64,000 nucleotides of DNA from Apiospora phragmitis. Lineage: Eukaryota > Ascomycota > Sordariomycetes > Amphisphaeriales > Apiosporaceae. Below the pieces are notes generated by a model. That model was not told the DNA's origin. It did not search any database and saw only the letters and a program-made list of their open reading frames with translations. Below, one piece after another: positions 48,704 to 62,262 of the stretch (its first letter is position 1; each line of letters begins with the position of its first letter). The position numbers and the translations under genes were made by a program. Where the stretch lies: contig JAQQWL010000002.1 of the NCBI GenBank assembly GCA_038363925.1, forward strand, positions 3,038,001 through 3,102,000, read 5' to 3'.

Positions 48704-48745
48704 CAAGCAGGCAAGCAAGCAGGCAAGCAAGCAGGCAAGCAGCTA
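48697..48745. repeat. 12-bp tandem repeat AAGCAAGCAGGC
   Basis: Three complete units and a diverged fourth follow a few extra AAGC copies. The repeat starts inside the right arm of the palindrome. Confidence 0.9.
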
Positions 48746-49885
48746 GGCAGGTCGGTTGAGCAGCAAGGGCTTATTCAGGCCGAAGGTGGGGGCCGAATCT
48801 AGATCTCCCACATGTCGGTCGGGCGTGCTATCGGCCGCCGGCGTCTTTCGGCTGTGTCGGCTAAGGTTGGATGCCATGAATGCAAACAGCTTATCTTACC
48901 TTACCCTGGATTTGTTTGTCTCCCTCGCCATATTAAAGATACTTATTTTTGGGACCAAAGTAATATACAACATGGTATAATTAGATTTCCAAATAAGGAA
49001 GTCCAACTCTTCCCTGCCTGAATACTGTTTTGATATCGGTAAGTGTTACTCTCAAGACCTTCGAACACATGACATGACATGTTGATTCATCGAACGACGA
49101 CGGGTAGTAGCATATGTTTGAATTTTATTTTAGGATTCTCTCCTGTGCCTATATTTTTTTTATACTCCATGGTTGTATTTATATGTCGACCTTCGTAGTT
49201 CCCTCTTTGTGCAAGGCCAATCGACATCAACCCATGCTCATCTACATCTCAATATGCAGGTAGGCCAAATCCATGATACGCCTTTTCGTGTAAGTCATGC
49301 CCGACTCCGGTTGATGATGTTAACGCTATGCTGTAAAAACCCGTACTGTACAATAGAGGCGTATACGAAGCCTTCCTCTCGTCACTCATGCCCAATCTGC
49401 AACCAGCCTTGGCATAGCGTAAGCTCACTCCTTTCACAAGCAGTGGTGACAGCCAGCTCATGACCACGGCATCCCTATGTGTGTCCCACATGAGGGAAAT
49501 ATTGGGGCCGTATATTGTGAGATCGGACCTCCCTGCCTGTAATCAAGGTATTGTATTGCAGCAAGCACGCAACATCGGTGAGGTGGCAGTCCTCGTAACT
49601 TGACCACTAAGACGACGGGGGCTGCGCCACCCGTTGGCGAGGAGAGACCTTTTCCGCTTTGGGCCTGGGCACTCTTCCACATACCACATACGATATCTGG
49701 ATTGGGTTATGCGGGAGATCGGCAGGACTGCGATCAAGGATTCAGCATCCTTGCGTGCCCAATGTAACCGCCGCTTGGGGTTTCGCAAGCCCCCACTCCG
49801 GCGCGTCGAGTGTAGCAATGGAATTGCATGTCGAATTCCACGACTCTCGTGTTCATCTACATCCCAGGAGCAAGTGTGCCTGGAA

Positions 49886-52188
49886 TCATCGGGGTTGAGG
49901 AGGCTCCTCCTCAATCATGCAAGCGCTCTCAAGCATGTTGGTCCATTTCCCACTCGTTCCTGCGTGACTGTGTTTGAGATGCTGTCGGAAATGGTCTGCT
50001 CGGAAGAACTTCTTGCTCGAATTGCATTCCCGGAATTTGTGCACCTCTTGCAGATGACGAAGTCTCTCATCCCAATCCTGTTCTGTGGCATGGCGATTAC
50101 GGCCGCTGCCGCCGCTGCGCGTGAACTCATCCCCGCAATAACCGCAGGCGTCAGCTTCGCCGGGCCTGTTGCTGCTTTCGTGGAAGGCTTTGTCGTAGCC
50201 TGCAACATGCAGCGCCGAGCACGACCAGCTGTGACGCCGAACATGTAAGCTGTTTTGATGACGCTCTGCCTCGTTCTTGTTCTTGAAGCGATTGCCACAA
50301 AAGGAGCATTCATATTGCTTCTCTGCCGCATGTGCACTAATGTTGGGAAGAGGGTCAGTCTTACACAGCCAACACAGGTAAAGGGAGAATTGGGTTTGAT
50401 TGGACAAGCTCCCTAGCAGGGGGCGGGTTATAGCTTACCTTAGCTCCTCAGCCGTCTCAAACTTCTTGGGCTTTTTGGGGCAGCATTCGCACATGAAGAA
50501 ACCTTGAATTCTGGACATGGTGGTCTTAGACACATCCGATAGTTTGCGAGGAGAAGCAAGTGGCCTGTTGTCGCTCAGATTCCGGTGGTGTGGAATCCGC
50601 GAGATAGATGATTGGGGCGAGTGTGTCAGAGAAATCGGTGTGCTGAATGGCGAATGGCAGACACCATCGACAGGAGATAGCCCGTTGGGCGATACTCGTC
50701 CGAATGAGTTTCCACTGGTTATGCTAGTCGCAGTAAGGGAAACATTCGACGCATATGATCCGCTGCGTCCAACTGAAGACACAGAAGAGATAGAACCTTG
50801 GGGAATCGCAGTCAACCGAGGAGTCGGGGACTGCCGTGAGCCTCCCTCGCGACGGCGCAGTAGTTCCCCTGAACTCGGCAGGCCCTGCATCATGTCATCC
50901 CCCGGCGGTGAAGAAGCACGTCTTTTCAAACCCACTCTTTGGTACTCTGAGCGTCCCGAATCATCAATGTGAAGTCTCTTGATTCCTGATGTTTCTTCCA
51001 TGGGGAAATCAGTATCATCCAAATTGTCGAAGCTACCTTGTGTAGAAACCGTTGCATCATCTGGCAGAGAGCCACTGTTGGTACGTCGACTGCGGAACAG
51101 AGGTGACCGATCCGAGTCGGCTAGCTCAATTGGGGAACGGTAGTCATTGCTGCCAGCTCCAGAGAACGGTAAACCCCTTGGCGAAATGGCTGACTGCATG
51201 GCACTGTCCGGGACTTCCATTGCGAAGTTGTTACTTGTCCGTATGGGCAACGATAGATGTGGAAGTAGCGATTGGCGGGTTTCGGTGCCAAACCGTGGGT
51301 GGGCGTCATTGATGGACGAGCTTAGTGCAGAAGATCGCCTTGGAGGCTGGGCGGAGAACTTTTTGAGCAAAGAATTGTCGTAGTCGTTGTTGTCTCGAGG
51401 CCTGTACTGATCATGGGACATGAAACGCTTCTTTGGCAACGAATCCTGGGGTGACGGTCTGGAGGTTGCAGCAGGTGTGTGAGTGAGCAGGATCGAGCAC
51501 ACACGGACATAATGACTTACAGGTTCATGGTAGAAGCCAGACTATGGTAGCCTTCATCCTTGACGGATTTGACGCTTTCCCGTCGCATATAATTCGGGCC
51601 ATCTACGTCAAGACTGTGGCCAGGACTTTCAAAACCTCGACTTCCTAATTTGAAGGACCCTTCGTAGTGATCGCGAGGGGCCTGGTGATTCCTGTCGGGT
51701 TGCGGACCATCGACCGGGACATATCTGGGGGGTGGTAACGGCGGAGGTGCAGTCTCGTTTTCGGTACGGGGGCGGTTCGGTATCGACATAGGATTGGATG
51801 CCAGCGTCGGCGAGAATGCAGAAGGGTATGAAGGATGACCTCTCCCAGCATTTCCTCTCGTCCGATCATCAATGTATATGGGCGGAGGAGCCGCCCTGGG
51901 GCGTATCGTGGTGTCTCCATATTGAATCTTTCTTCCCCCTTGCTCGCCTCCTTCAAGCTGAATGCTCTTGCGCAATAACACCTGATCCAATTGCCACGAC
52001 GGAAGACCAGTCCCTGGACAGCTGTGCCGGATGCGCCAGCCGAGAAGCTGAGGCGATTTGGACCACTCCAACTGTCGAATTGGAAGTATCGATTTGGCCC
52101 GGCGGGAGACGATCGATGAGCAGCCGAAGAGGCCTTGTACCGGTTGGGTATGCGTTCTGTGGCTCAGTACGCTGTGGGACGGCAACAA
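49886..52188 (-). CDS. C2H2 zinc-finger transcription factor
   Basis: Three exons (52188-51521, 51458-50439, 50336-49886) give up to 712 residues. The long N-terminal part is Ser/Pro-rich and disordered, with 'APPPIYIDDRTRG' and 'TAPPPLPPPRYVPVDGPQ', which recur in this Pezizomycotina family. The C terminus carries zinc fingers: 'FMCECCPKKPKKFETAEEL' spliced to 'SAHAAEKQYECSFCGNRFKNKNEAERHQNSLH', then a diverged CGYCG..H finger and 'FRECNSSKKFFRADHFRQHLKHSH'. It ends 'GKWTNMLESACMIEEEP'. It is a likely nuclear DNA-binding regulator; its targets are unknown. The true start is uncertain: the first 90 codons do not resemble the family, so translation may begin later or in an unseen upstream exon. 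An Arg usual before the splice is Ser here. Confidence 0.88.
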
Positions 52189-53345
52189 AAAGGGGTTTGC
52201 GTCAAGAATGTTGGTTGTGGCAATCGTTCGTATCGGCGGTTCCGGGTATATATCTGGGGTTCTGGTATGCCTCTACTGGCAAACCGAGGGTGTTTTCGAA
52301 ATGACGGGGGCGATGTAAATGCTGTACAGATTCCTCCAATGCAAGACAATAGAAAAAAGTCGTGAAGAGACAGAATGCATATGCAGGTATAAAGTACAAG
52401 CCGTCAGAAAACAAATCGTAACGCTGTAGTCATGAAAAATGGTGATAATCGGCCCACGGTGGTGACAAGTTTCCCGGCTAATAGACCGTTTTCCGATGCA
52501 TAAGGGCCTAGACACTCAGCCAAGTATGTGTAAGTATTCGAAGCCGAGCGACCCCCCAAATTTCTTCAAGTCCACGGCTTAGACAACAGTCGAGTAGTGT
52601 GAGAAATATGGCGTGGGATGTCTTCTGCTCTAGCCTCTTTTTTTTCCCTTCTCTCTTGGTCGTTGTCTTGTCTTGGACAACGGACGGTTGGACAGGATAG
52701 CGTCTGGAAGCAAGCTGCAACGGCGATGAAAGAGGGCGTCACGGCAATAAGTTCAGCAAAAAGTTGTCGCAGAGGGGCGAGCGAGCAGTGCAGTTTTAGG
52801 TCCAAAAGCAATGGAGCAGACGCCGCTTGGGCTTCACGTACCGCTTACCTCGCTCATGACCGACGCCAGCGCCTGGCGGCTGGCGGCTGGTACTGCAGTA
52901 CATAAATCCGATTTGAGTATGTACACGATTCAAGGTACATGGGGCTACGTCTATACCTTCAGCCCTTTCGACGGTTGGAGGCGGCAGGGATCATTGAGCC
53001 CATGCCTGTCCCATGAGAAGTACCTGGGTATCCAGTGGGTTACATTGACTCCAGTGCGCGAGTATGCCCTACAGGGGAAGAATCCAAGGGACCCTTTTTC
53101 CCATTCATTAAAATCGTCAAGGGCCCTCCAGTCAACTTTCTTCCAGGGTACTTTGCAGTACCACGCTACATGCGGTCGGGTTTATGTACAAGAACAATTC
53201 CATCCCTAACGAATCGGTGGGTCCAAGTGTAGCCATCGACAGGGGAGGGGGTTACACGCTGCACAGGAGGGGGTTCAATGCTCTCTCCAAGTGGAAAGGG
53301 CCAGAAAGGGCTGACTATGGTGGGGCCTGTAAAGTACGCTTCCTC

Positions 53346-53356
53346 GGGGGGGGGGG
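53346..53356. repeat. G11 homopolymer
   Basis: Eleven consecutive G residues lie in a G-rich context. This is another place where base-call length is doubtful. Confidence 0.9.
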
Positions 53357-56300
53357 TGTCTCGACGAAGCGCAGTGCGCAGGGCCACGAGCGGAGGGGGG
53401 TGTTGCTAAAGAGGGCAAGTAGCGGGCGGTAGTAGCAACAGTAGCACCGGCCCATGAGCCTTTCTTGTCCAAGATGTCGTTCCTTCACCTGGATAGATAG
53501 TCAGTTGGAAGCGAGCGCCAGTAAGTTTGATTACTAACACAAGCCCCGTCTCTAAATGCCATCTCCGGGATAATAGATAGACACATATGAGCAACAAGTT
53601 GGGAGGCTTTCTGATCCTTACGGGTTGGATAGTCTACAGCAGGCTTCGTTTCTCTGCTTAGTCCCGACAGTCCGATCTGAGGTCAGTCAGTCCTCCTGAG
53701 CATGCCGTGTCAAATCATCAAGACAAGGATCGAGACGTTCTCGGCATAGGTATTGATGATTTCAGCAGTCCCTCCATTGTCGTGCCGACGGGCGGGGGAT
53801 TGCGGCACGGCGAAGGGACTCCAGAGGGTGAGTGTACTTTCCAGCTAGCGCAGCGAGATCCGATATGGATATGGATGAGTATCGATCTGTCCTGCTTCCT
53901 GGAGGATAAGGATCAACAACATCATGTTGTTGTTGTTTTGCTTCTCCTCATCACCGTATTGTCCTTCTGAACGTGCATCCATCCATGGGAGCAGTTCGTA
54001 ATTCAGCCGAGTTGGAATACGGAGTATCACCAGCTCTAGGCTCGCAAGTTTCGGCCCCGCGAGCCCGCAAGCTCTGAATCAAGGAATTTCGAAAATACAT
54101 CAATCTAACCTACTATTTTGACTGGATCAGCTGCGGCTGCCTGAGCTTGACCGCCAAAAAGAGCATACCACCAAGCTCCGTATAATATTACTTACTTACT
54201 TCTTACATACTTCCAGAATCCAGATGGCCCAATTATGGAATGCGTGTACAGTGCGTCCGGTTCTTGCACTCGGTCCAATATGGTAGCGTTCTCGCTCTCG
54301 GGATCTGCCTTGGTGCTCTTTCTTCTTTCTGCATATGTACGGTAAATTATATTGGCCCTTACTCACCAATGCAACTCTTCCACGCAACAACAAGCTATAA
54401 CACAACGCACCTATCAGGCAATCTCGGCGAAGTCAATTCATTGGTTTGCCTCCTGATAGGCAGGCCTGCCTTTTTGGGATAGCCACGAGACACGGTTACG
54501 TCCAATGCTATTCTCTAGGTACTCGTAGGATCAATCAGGTCATTTTGAGGGGCCATCCCTGTAGTGTATGTAGAGCTCGTTTCAAGCTTGGCATTCTAAA
54601 GGCAGTCGCATCTCGTTCACGGTTCAGCCCTACACACCTTGATTGAGCAATAGTGATCATGTGTGATGACGGCCCCCTTCAACTTCTGCGATTTGATCTT
54701 GATCTTGCCGAAAGCGCCCGCATCTCTAACCGTGCGATCCCTGGCATCACACCATGAGGAGGAATACATGAAACTTGTTTGCGTGGTCTGAATCGTATTG
54801 TTATCGTCTTGTCGGCGCCGGCAGAGGGAGCGACATGCTGCATGCAGGTAGCGATAGTCAGGTGCTTCTCGTGGTCTACCCTATCATCCCCACGAGACCG
54901 GAGGTCTTAGTCAGAACCTGATGATCTCAGCTTACAGTGAGTTAAGCGTACTCTGGGTTTCGGGTGGACGATGCGCTTTCCCTCGTACCATCTTAGCGAC
55001 TCCGAACTACTCGTGTAGTACAGACCAGAACGACATATCACAACATATATCACTTACATCATGGAGGCGCTTTTCCATATAGCCATGCCCCGCCCTTGGC
55101 ATCACGCCTTCAAGTTACAGAGTTGCAGTGCAGCCGCCCATGCGAAGGCCAATCGGGTGTACTATCAGCACTGGGTGAGCATGGCGTAGACGATCGATCA
55201 AAGGAAAGGGCTGCTCCGTGGCGGGTGAGATGGGAATTGCATGTAGAACGGCACCTTTACGGGAAGCCATGCAAGATATACCGTTTTTGGCACTTGGGGG
55301 TTGCAATTGTAGATTTGGACGTTACCCATCACTTGTCAGCCACAGCGGCTTAACGACTGTATCCTCACCAGACACGACCTGTTGGCTATAGCAGACAACT
55401 CGCGAGGGATAATTACACTCAATCAATACGGATCAAGCGAGGGCGGCTCGGAAAGTATTGCCTCACTTTCCCACCAGTCGCGAGCGAGTTGGGTCGGTCG
55501 GTGTCTTGGCTCTCCCGCTCCAGTCACCACCCAATACAGCGGCGATGAGCACTAGAGAGGCAAATCCACCGGGCCTTCTTCGCCATCGACGTGCACAATG
55601 CTTACGCTGGATGGAATTGCTGAGTTGAGTTCAGGAAACAGTTTCACCGGGCGGTTAGACCTTGGCCGCAAATCAGTCTCATCCGAATCCGCCTCCCGCG
55701 GATGTCCCATCCACCGCCTGAGGACAGGCATGGCTTGCCAGAAGCAACCAATAATCACACCACGGTGGAACGGGGTCATCGCGGTCATTTGAGGCGCAAC
55801 AAACTCCCATGGCTCGCAATACCGAGATCATCAGGACCATCGGCTCTTGTTTGGCTACCTAGATGAATGAATATACGACACGTGCAGCTGCCGGTTGCGT
55901 TGAGTGGACGCCCGTCATCCGCCTGCGTCATCGTCATAGATTGACGCAAATGAACCATATATTTGATTACACAAGGCCGAGCTATACAGAAGTCTCTGGT
56001 CTACCCGCTGCAGCTACTGGGCGTAAAAGGCCGTCTCATGACATGAAATGAGGGTGTATTCGCCTTATGAGGCGCAAATATTCGCTCGGCCTAATAGAAA
56101 GCATGGGATGAGGTTGGCGACTCATGTTAGCAAGGTTCACCGGAGGATAAGCCTCATTCGACCTCCTCACCTGCTACTACTCAGCCCTATAACTTCCGCC
56201 GAGCATGACACAGGCTAATGCAACCACCGCCTATTGGTGGTGGTGATGCTGCTGCCGGGGTCTGGGGGTCCTTACCTACTGTATGTGTCCATCAGAAACA

Positions 56301-59300
56301 GCTACACTCAAATACTGTACTTATCACACCACCCCCTTTTAGTAACCTCGCGCGTTACGAATACACGGCTGATCAAGCCTACGACGGCGGGCGGGTCTTG
56401 GTGCTTTCGAGATGGAATCTTCCGTTGATGACTCGGTCGAAATCGTACTCTTCCACCCGGCCCCTGGCTGGGAGATAGTGGTAGATCCAAATTTTGCGGA
56501 ATGGGCATGAAAGTGCAGGAAGATATTCCGAGCTGACTCAGTATCCCTACCTTTGTCCCCCCTCACCTCGCTCTCACTCGCTGCGGCTTTCGCGCCGCCC
56601 TAAAACGCGCTGGACGAACTGCGGATGATGCCCGCATTTCGTCGAATCGATACATAACTGGAAAGCCTGATAATTCCAAGATATTATACTCTAGCGGCTA
56701 CCTGTTACAGCGCCGCTTTGGATTCACCAATCAGCTATGTCCAAATTACGCTGGGCAAGGAAGTGTTCTAGGGAACATCCCCAATTGATCTGCACAGATG
56801 CCCAGATCGGCAAAGAAAAGACGTCCTTGGCACTGGAGAGTTTCATACTAGGCCCTCCCGGGTCTAGACACTTCGTGGTAGTATGCTTAACTATATCTTT
56901 GTCAGCAAGCCCAATCCACCGCCCATCTGCTATGTGCCAGTGCCACAAAGTGATAACCCCTTTGGCGTGAAGTTGTAATCTACCTAGCAATACTCTGCCT
57001 AGGGAGGGATAACGTCCAGCATCCGCTCAGTGATCATGGATTTTGCCGCGGCTTTCCAAGGCCATGTTGAATTACGTTCTTTTCTCCAGTTGCTCGGGGG
57101 CGTTTGGATTCATAACATGATCCAAGCCCTCTGCGTGTGGTATCAATGTAAAAGGTAGAAGGGTATTCACTATCAAGGCGATACAACACCCCGCTAGAGC
57201 CGTCTCAGTTATCTCCGCACTCAAAGTAGGCTGGGGTATCTGGGCATTCAGCTCCGTCGCCCATCTTACTGTGTACTGACTGAAATGACTCGTCGGCTAC
57301 ACAGCATTGAACCCATCCAAGGGACAGGCAGCCAAATGCGAGCCCTACGAAGTGTGCGGTGTGGGATGAGATGAGGATGCTATGTATTGTGGAGTGGCGA
57401 GCAAACCCTCATCTCCGAATGGAGCGTCCGCGCACCGCGCAAGCAGCAGCACTGCAGCAGCAATAGCCAGAGAGCCAGGCCGCCTAGGCCCTGGGTATGG
57501 ATCCGAGGCGAAACCGAGCCAAAGAGAGTGGATGCAATGCGAGTTCGGTACTTGCAGTGCAGTCGTCATATGTCTCTCTGCCGACGCACCTCCCAGCCCA
57601 GGAAATGAAAAAGTGTGGATAGCCCTACCGGCGTCTGGCAGGAAAAAGCAATTCGCCCGGCGAGATCGAGCCAAAGACCAGGCCGCCCGGCGCGGGGGCC
57701 GGAATCGCCTCGTCTCGCAGCAGCTCGCTTAGAGCCCACCTAAACCACGCACGCGAGGGGGAAGAGGCTAGCCGGGGCTAGCTACATGTGGTTTTGGAGA
57801 GAAGAGAGAGAAAGAGGCCAAAGATAGAAATCGAAAGGGACTTCTCGTAGGCTACGAGTACATGCCACTGCGAGCTAGCACAGAAGCTAGCCCTAGGGGA
57901 AAGACATTGAACGATTCCGCCATTCCAGTTCGTGTAAATTCCCCCTCGCGTCAACGACGATGGTCGGTCGGCGACCTTAGTGATGCAAGTGCGTCCTAGG
58001 TCGGGCTTGGCTCGCGTTATCTCAAGCAAGTAGCCTGTCCCCATAACGCTGGGGATGATAACCGACAGCGTGGTAGCGAGTTTAGCCTGTGCGAACCCAT
58101 TTGTACGTTGTTATCATCGACCTCCTTCGTGTGGTACGGGCTTCGGAGATTGTGGCCTCCTTCTTTGGTGCAACAGAACATTCTTCATCCCGGTCGAACG
58201 GGTTACGTATTTTCATCACCTCCGACCGATCTGCACTCGGCGGCGGAGTTGCTGACATATGAACAAAAGAAAGCCTTGCCAAAACGTTGTATGTACGACA
58301 ATAGTGCCCTTCGAAAACTGTCGCCTCTCGCTTGATATGGTCCAACCCCTGAAAGATTTGCATGCGTGCTAACCTACTAGCCCCCAAGGGCCCGAGCATG
58401 TCGATTTAGCCTAATATCGCGTCGTAGTAAGTACTCACATCGACATTTCCAGTTTCCAGGCCGTTAACCTATCACGCCATGCGCCAACTTGAAATGAGAG
58501 CCGATTCATAATCATCTAGCATGTCCTCACTATATAATCATCTAGCCCTGGTGTCAGGTTGGACACTTGCCTTAGCGAGTAAGAGAAACGTCCAAGCACC
58601 ACGCCTACTGACTTGCGTAGGGCGCGGGCCCCCGAAGCTCCTCCTCTCTTAGTGAGCAATCACCATGTGCACGCTGGAGGCCTAGAGCCAGTCTGTGGCC
58701 CCCATCACTGTTTCGATAGGGTAGGCAGACGAGCACCATCTGACTATTGCCTTGGTTTCGGGCCCGCGGCTGAAGACTGGGTAATATAAGTTAAGCCTAC
58801 ACAGTCTCAGCTTTTGCTGAAGCTACTATCGCATAGTCTTCATTCAGCTGATGCGGACAACGGGCCGCTCTCCAACACCCACTGATTGGACCGGATTCCT
58901 TCTTTCCCCGTCTAATTCCGCGAGACGTGTGTGTGTGTGTGATCGATCCAGCCCTACAATAGTCTGTGTGCGACTACACCCACGCCCATTCCGCAGAGGT
59001 AGAAATGCTATCTGCACGCTCCCACAGAAATAGACGGAGAGACGGGAGATAGAAAATGAGTATGCGTGTGATGTCGTGTCATTACATCACGGGCCCCTTT
59101 TCTTTTCCTTCCACTTGTGGCTGGCTGGCCTAACCTGTGTGCTCACTATACGGGTTCTAGTTAATACCTTCATCCATCTAATGGAGACAAAGACAAACCT
59201 CCAACAGGCAGGCGGCCGCGCTCCCGGCTGCAGTGATACCGCGGGTAGTAGTCTGTATGTAGTTCTCAGACCTCTGGGTTTCATCAACGGCAGGTCCAAA

Positions 59301-62242
59301 TCCAATTCTCGAATGACAAATCCCAGAATGCCTATTTATGCACGCCAATCGCATCTGCATTTTGTCTACGCGATGCACCACGACATATTATCACAATACA
59401 GCACATGTGCCATATCGGGAGCAGGCAGGAGTTGAGAAACAATAATTATAGCAACGTATCAACGGTGGGCATGCGTGTGCATACATTACATATACGTATA
59501 CATAATAATATAATCCACACTCATCCCATCATCCATGGATCGATGCTAGCCGTTGAGACGTGTGTCGATCCCGCGGGCGTGCCGTAGGTGGCATGCGGCG
59601 CTACGGGGGGTGGCTGGGTGGTGGCCCACGCTTGTCGCCTCGGCTTATGTATGCGGGTAGGATGGATGCAAGCAGCAAGTGCTACACTCCTACACCAACC
59701 ATTTCGATGAAGATCACGACAAGTGCGTATGGGAAATGCGAGGCGCAAAAGTGTGGGCAATGCGAGGGACGAAGAACAGAAAAAAGAAGCACATGGATCG
59801 TCGCCACATTGGGTTGCGCAATCTAACATGTACCATGTCGGTCAAATCATGTGTTCAGATCTGGCTGGTCATTGGTACTACCGCAGCAGCCAGCCATGGG
59901 AATCAAAAAGAGGCATGCAGCCGCTGTACATAGGGCAGGTTTCGAATATTTCTGAAAGTAGGCAGACATACGCCAGGACTTGCAGTTTTCTTCCCGTGGG
60001 CGTTTAACAAGTGACCGTATTACATGCCTCAAGGCTATTGGGTGCTTTGTACGACGCACCCTCTGAATGATACTGCCTACATACAGCGTCTCCATATGCG
60101 CAAAATACTGCCCCAGCAGATTTGCACATTTACATGCAGTGTCGCTGTCGACTCAACGCAGATATCTGACCACACTGGGGAGAGAGAAAACCCCCATACG
60201 TACATACTCGAGTTGATGATGATGTCGCTTGTGGCAGATATCATTCGGTGCGATTTTACGGAGCAGTTATCGGAGCGCGCGACACCCCGAAGGGGGAGGA
60301 GGGGAGGAGGGTGCGCGGATCTCATGCGGGGAGAGCACCCACCGCTCGTCATCGACTTCGGGCTTGCATGGCATAGCCCCTTGGAAACGCACAAATCACT
60401 GAGCGAAGCGACTCGCCCATCATCGGACTTAAGCGCTGCGTGTCTTGGAATTGGCGATCGCTCACACTTACTGCGTACATACATGTGTATGTAGGTGCGA
60501 TTGGCCTGTAATTGTTTTTGAACAGAGCGTGGTGGATCATTACGTGTTGCTGACTGCGAAATCAGTGTAGGTAGCAGGTAGCAGGTAGCAGAAAGGGTTG
60601 CACAACGGCAACGGATGAGGTTCATCCGAGTATGTTCTGTAATAAATGTAAGTGAACATCTATGTGCGGTTGTTGCATCTATCAGCTGCTCCCTAGACTT
60701 CAGGGGCTGGTGTCAGGTGATGTGTTGCTGTGGGACAGTATTGGAAAAACAGGCAGGTAGGGCTATGTAAGCATATGTAAGGTATGGGTAATAAAACCCG
60801 CGAGACCCTACAAGGCTGATTTGATTCAGCTACAGTGAGGTCTCGGATCGCCAAGGCAGCTCCCCTTTCAAAACGTGCTTCTTGTCCTTTCTGCAGTGCG
60901 ACGGCTGTGTCCCGCAACATGCAGCGCACACGAGGTCTCGCTGATTGTGCTACGGGATTGGTTGATCGGTGTGAAAGAGTACATACATGTATGTAATGTG
61001 CATGCCTGTTACATGTCACAAAGATTTTGTGTGTGTGTTCCCGGCCTTTTGACGGCCGAAACGGCCGCTCATACTCCGATTGATCCAAAGCGAGCAGGAC
61101 AGAGCGCTCCGGAGGGTCTGGAGCAGTTGACTCGCTCCTGCCTTTGTTCCAGATTACCTAACAAATGACTGTGCTACTTGCCCAGGAGGAGAGGCGAGAG
61201 GAGACAGGAGGCGGTTACGAGCTGGGGCGTTTCTACTACCACCTTCCATCCATCGACATACATGGGATCTTCACCCTGATTCATCACAAATTTACATCTG
61301 CATTGGTATTTGCATCCAGTTCGCCAATGGTGTTTCCGGAAGTGAGCTTGCATTACTCCGTACACTATCGCCTTACTCAGATCTTTGCCCAAGACCGGCT
61401 GGTCTTTCAGTGCAACAGACCGATGCCGGGCGCAGCAAATGACTACCGGAGCAAGGATCTACTCCAATGGCATCGCATAGGTCCCCTATTCCCATGCTGA
61501 TAGATAACCTCAGCTCGCTGCGACGACGCACGACAATGTTACATTCCGTCTTGACTTCCAAGGCAGTGGCAAAAGTCGTGCATACGGGAATAGTGCCAAT
61601 AATCAATAGTCACATGGCATAGGCCGTCTGTCTGACGCAGGATATGGTATTTCCAACACTTCATCAGCCGCTTTTGATACCGCCAGTCTCGCATCACCTA
61701 CTAGCATCATCATTTCAGCCCCACCATCTCACTTTTCTACTCCCGTGAGATATCCAGCTGGGAGCGATGCATATACATGCCTGCAAGCAATACTACGAGG
61801 TATCCTCCGACCGATTCTCAAATGAGGTTCGCATTTAGCAGCCGGGAAAACTTCTCCCGGTGACAAATCTTAGGTTAGATATTAGACTTGCTGTGTAGCA
61901 TTGATTGAGGCGACGATCAATGGTGGTGTTTGAATACCACCGGAATAACACACTACAGTGAGTAGCAGCTCTTTAGCCGATATCTCTGCTGATAGATACC
62001 CCCCCTGGGGTTTGGAGCGGCCGAGACCCAGAGACCCAGAGACCAAAACGTCCGAGTCACGAGACCGCGTGGCACCCGCACCCGGGCTGACGCGCGCTGG
62101 TCTGGCCGCCCCTCCTAGCAGGCCACCTAGTAACAGAAGCTACAAGTAGTAGTAGCTAAACACGAGTTCGACTTTGACGGACGGAGCGGGTATCGAGCTA
62201 GCGCCGTGGCAGCCCGCGGAAACAGACCGCCGCGGAGAAAGG

Positions 62243-62262
62243 GCTGGGCTGGGCTGGGCTGC
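62243..62262. repeat. GGGCT tandem repeat, four copies
   Basis: The pentamer is repeated four times within a GC-rich segment. There is no coding context. Confidence 0.85.

Larger units (their letters stand above)
47947..49885. other. Intergenic with palindrome and tandem repeat
   Basis: This is the promoter side of yvh1 and the 3' side of the C2H2 gene. It contains a palindrome and tandem repeat at 48676-48745. No gene is seen. Confidence 0.45.
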
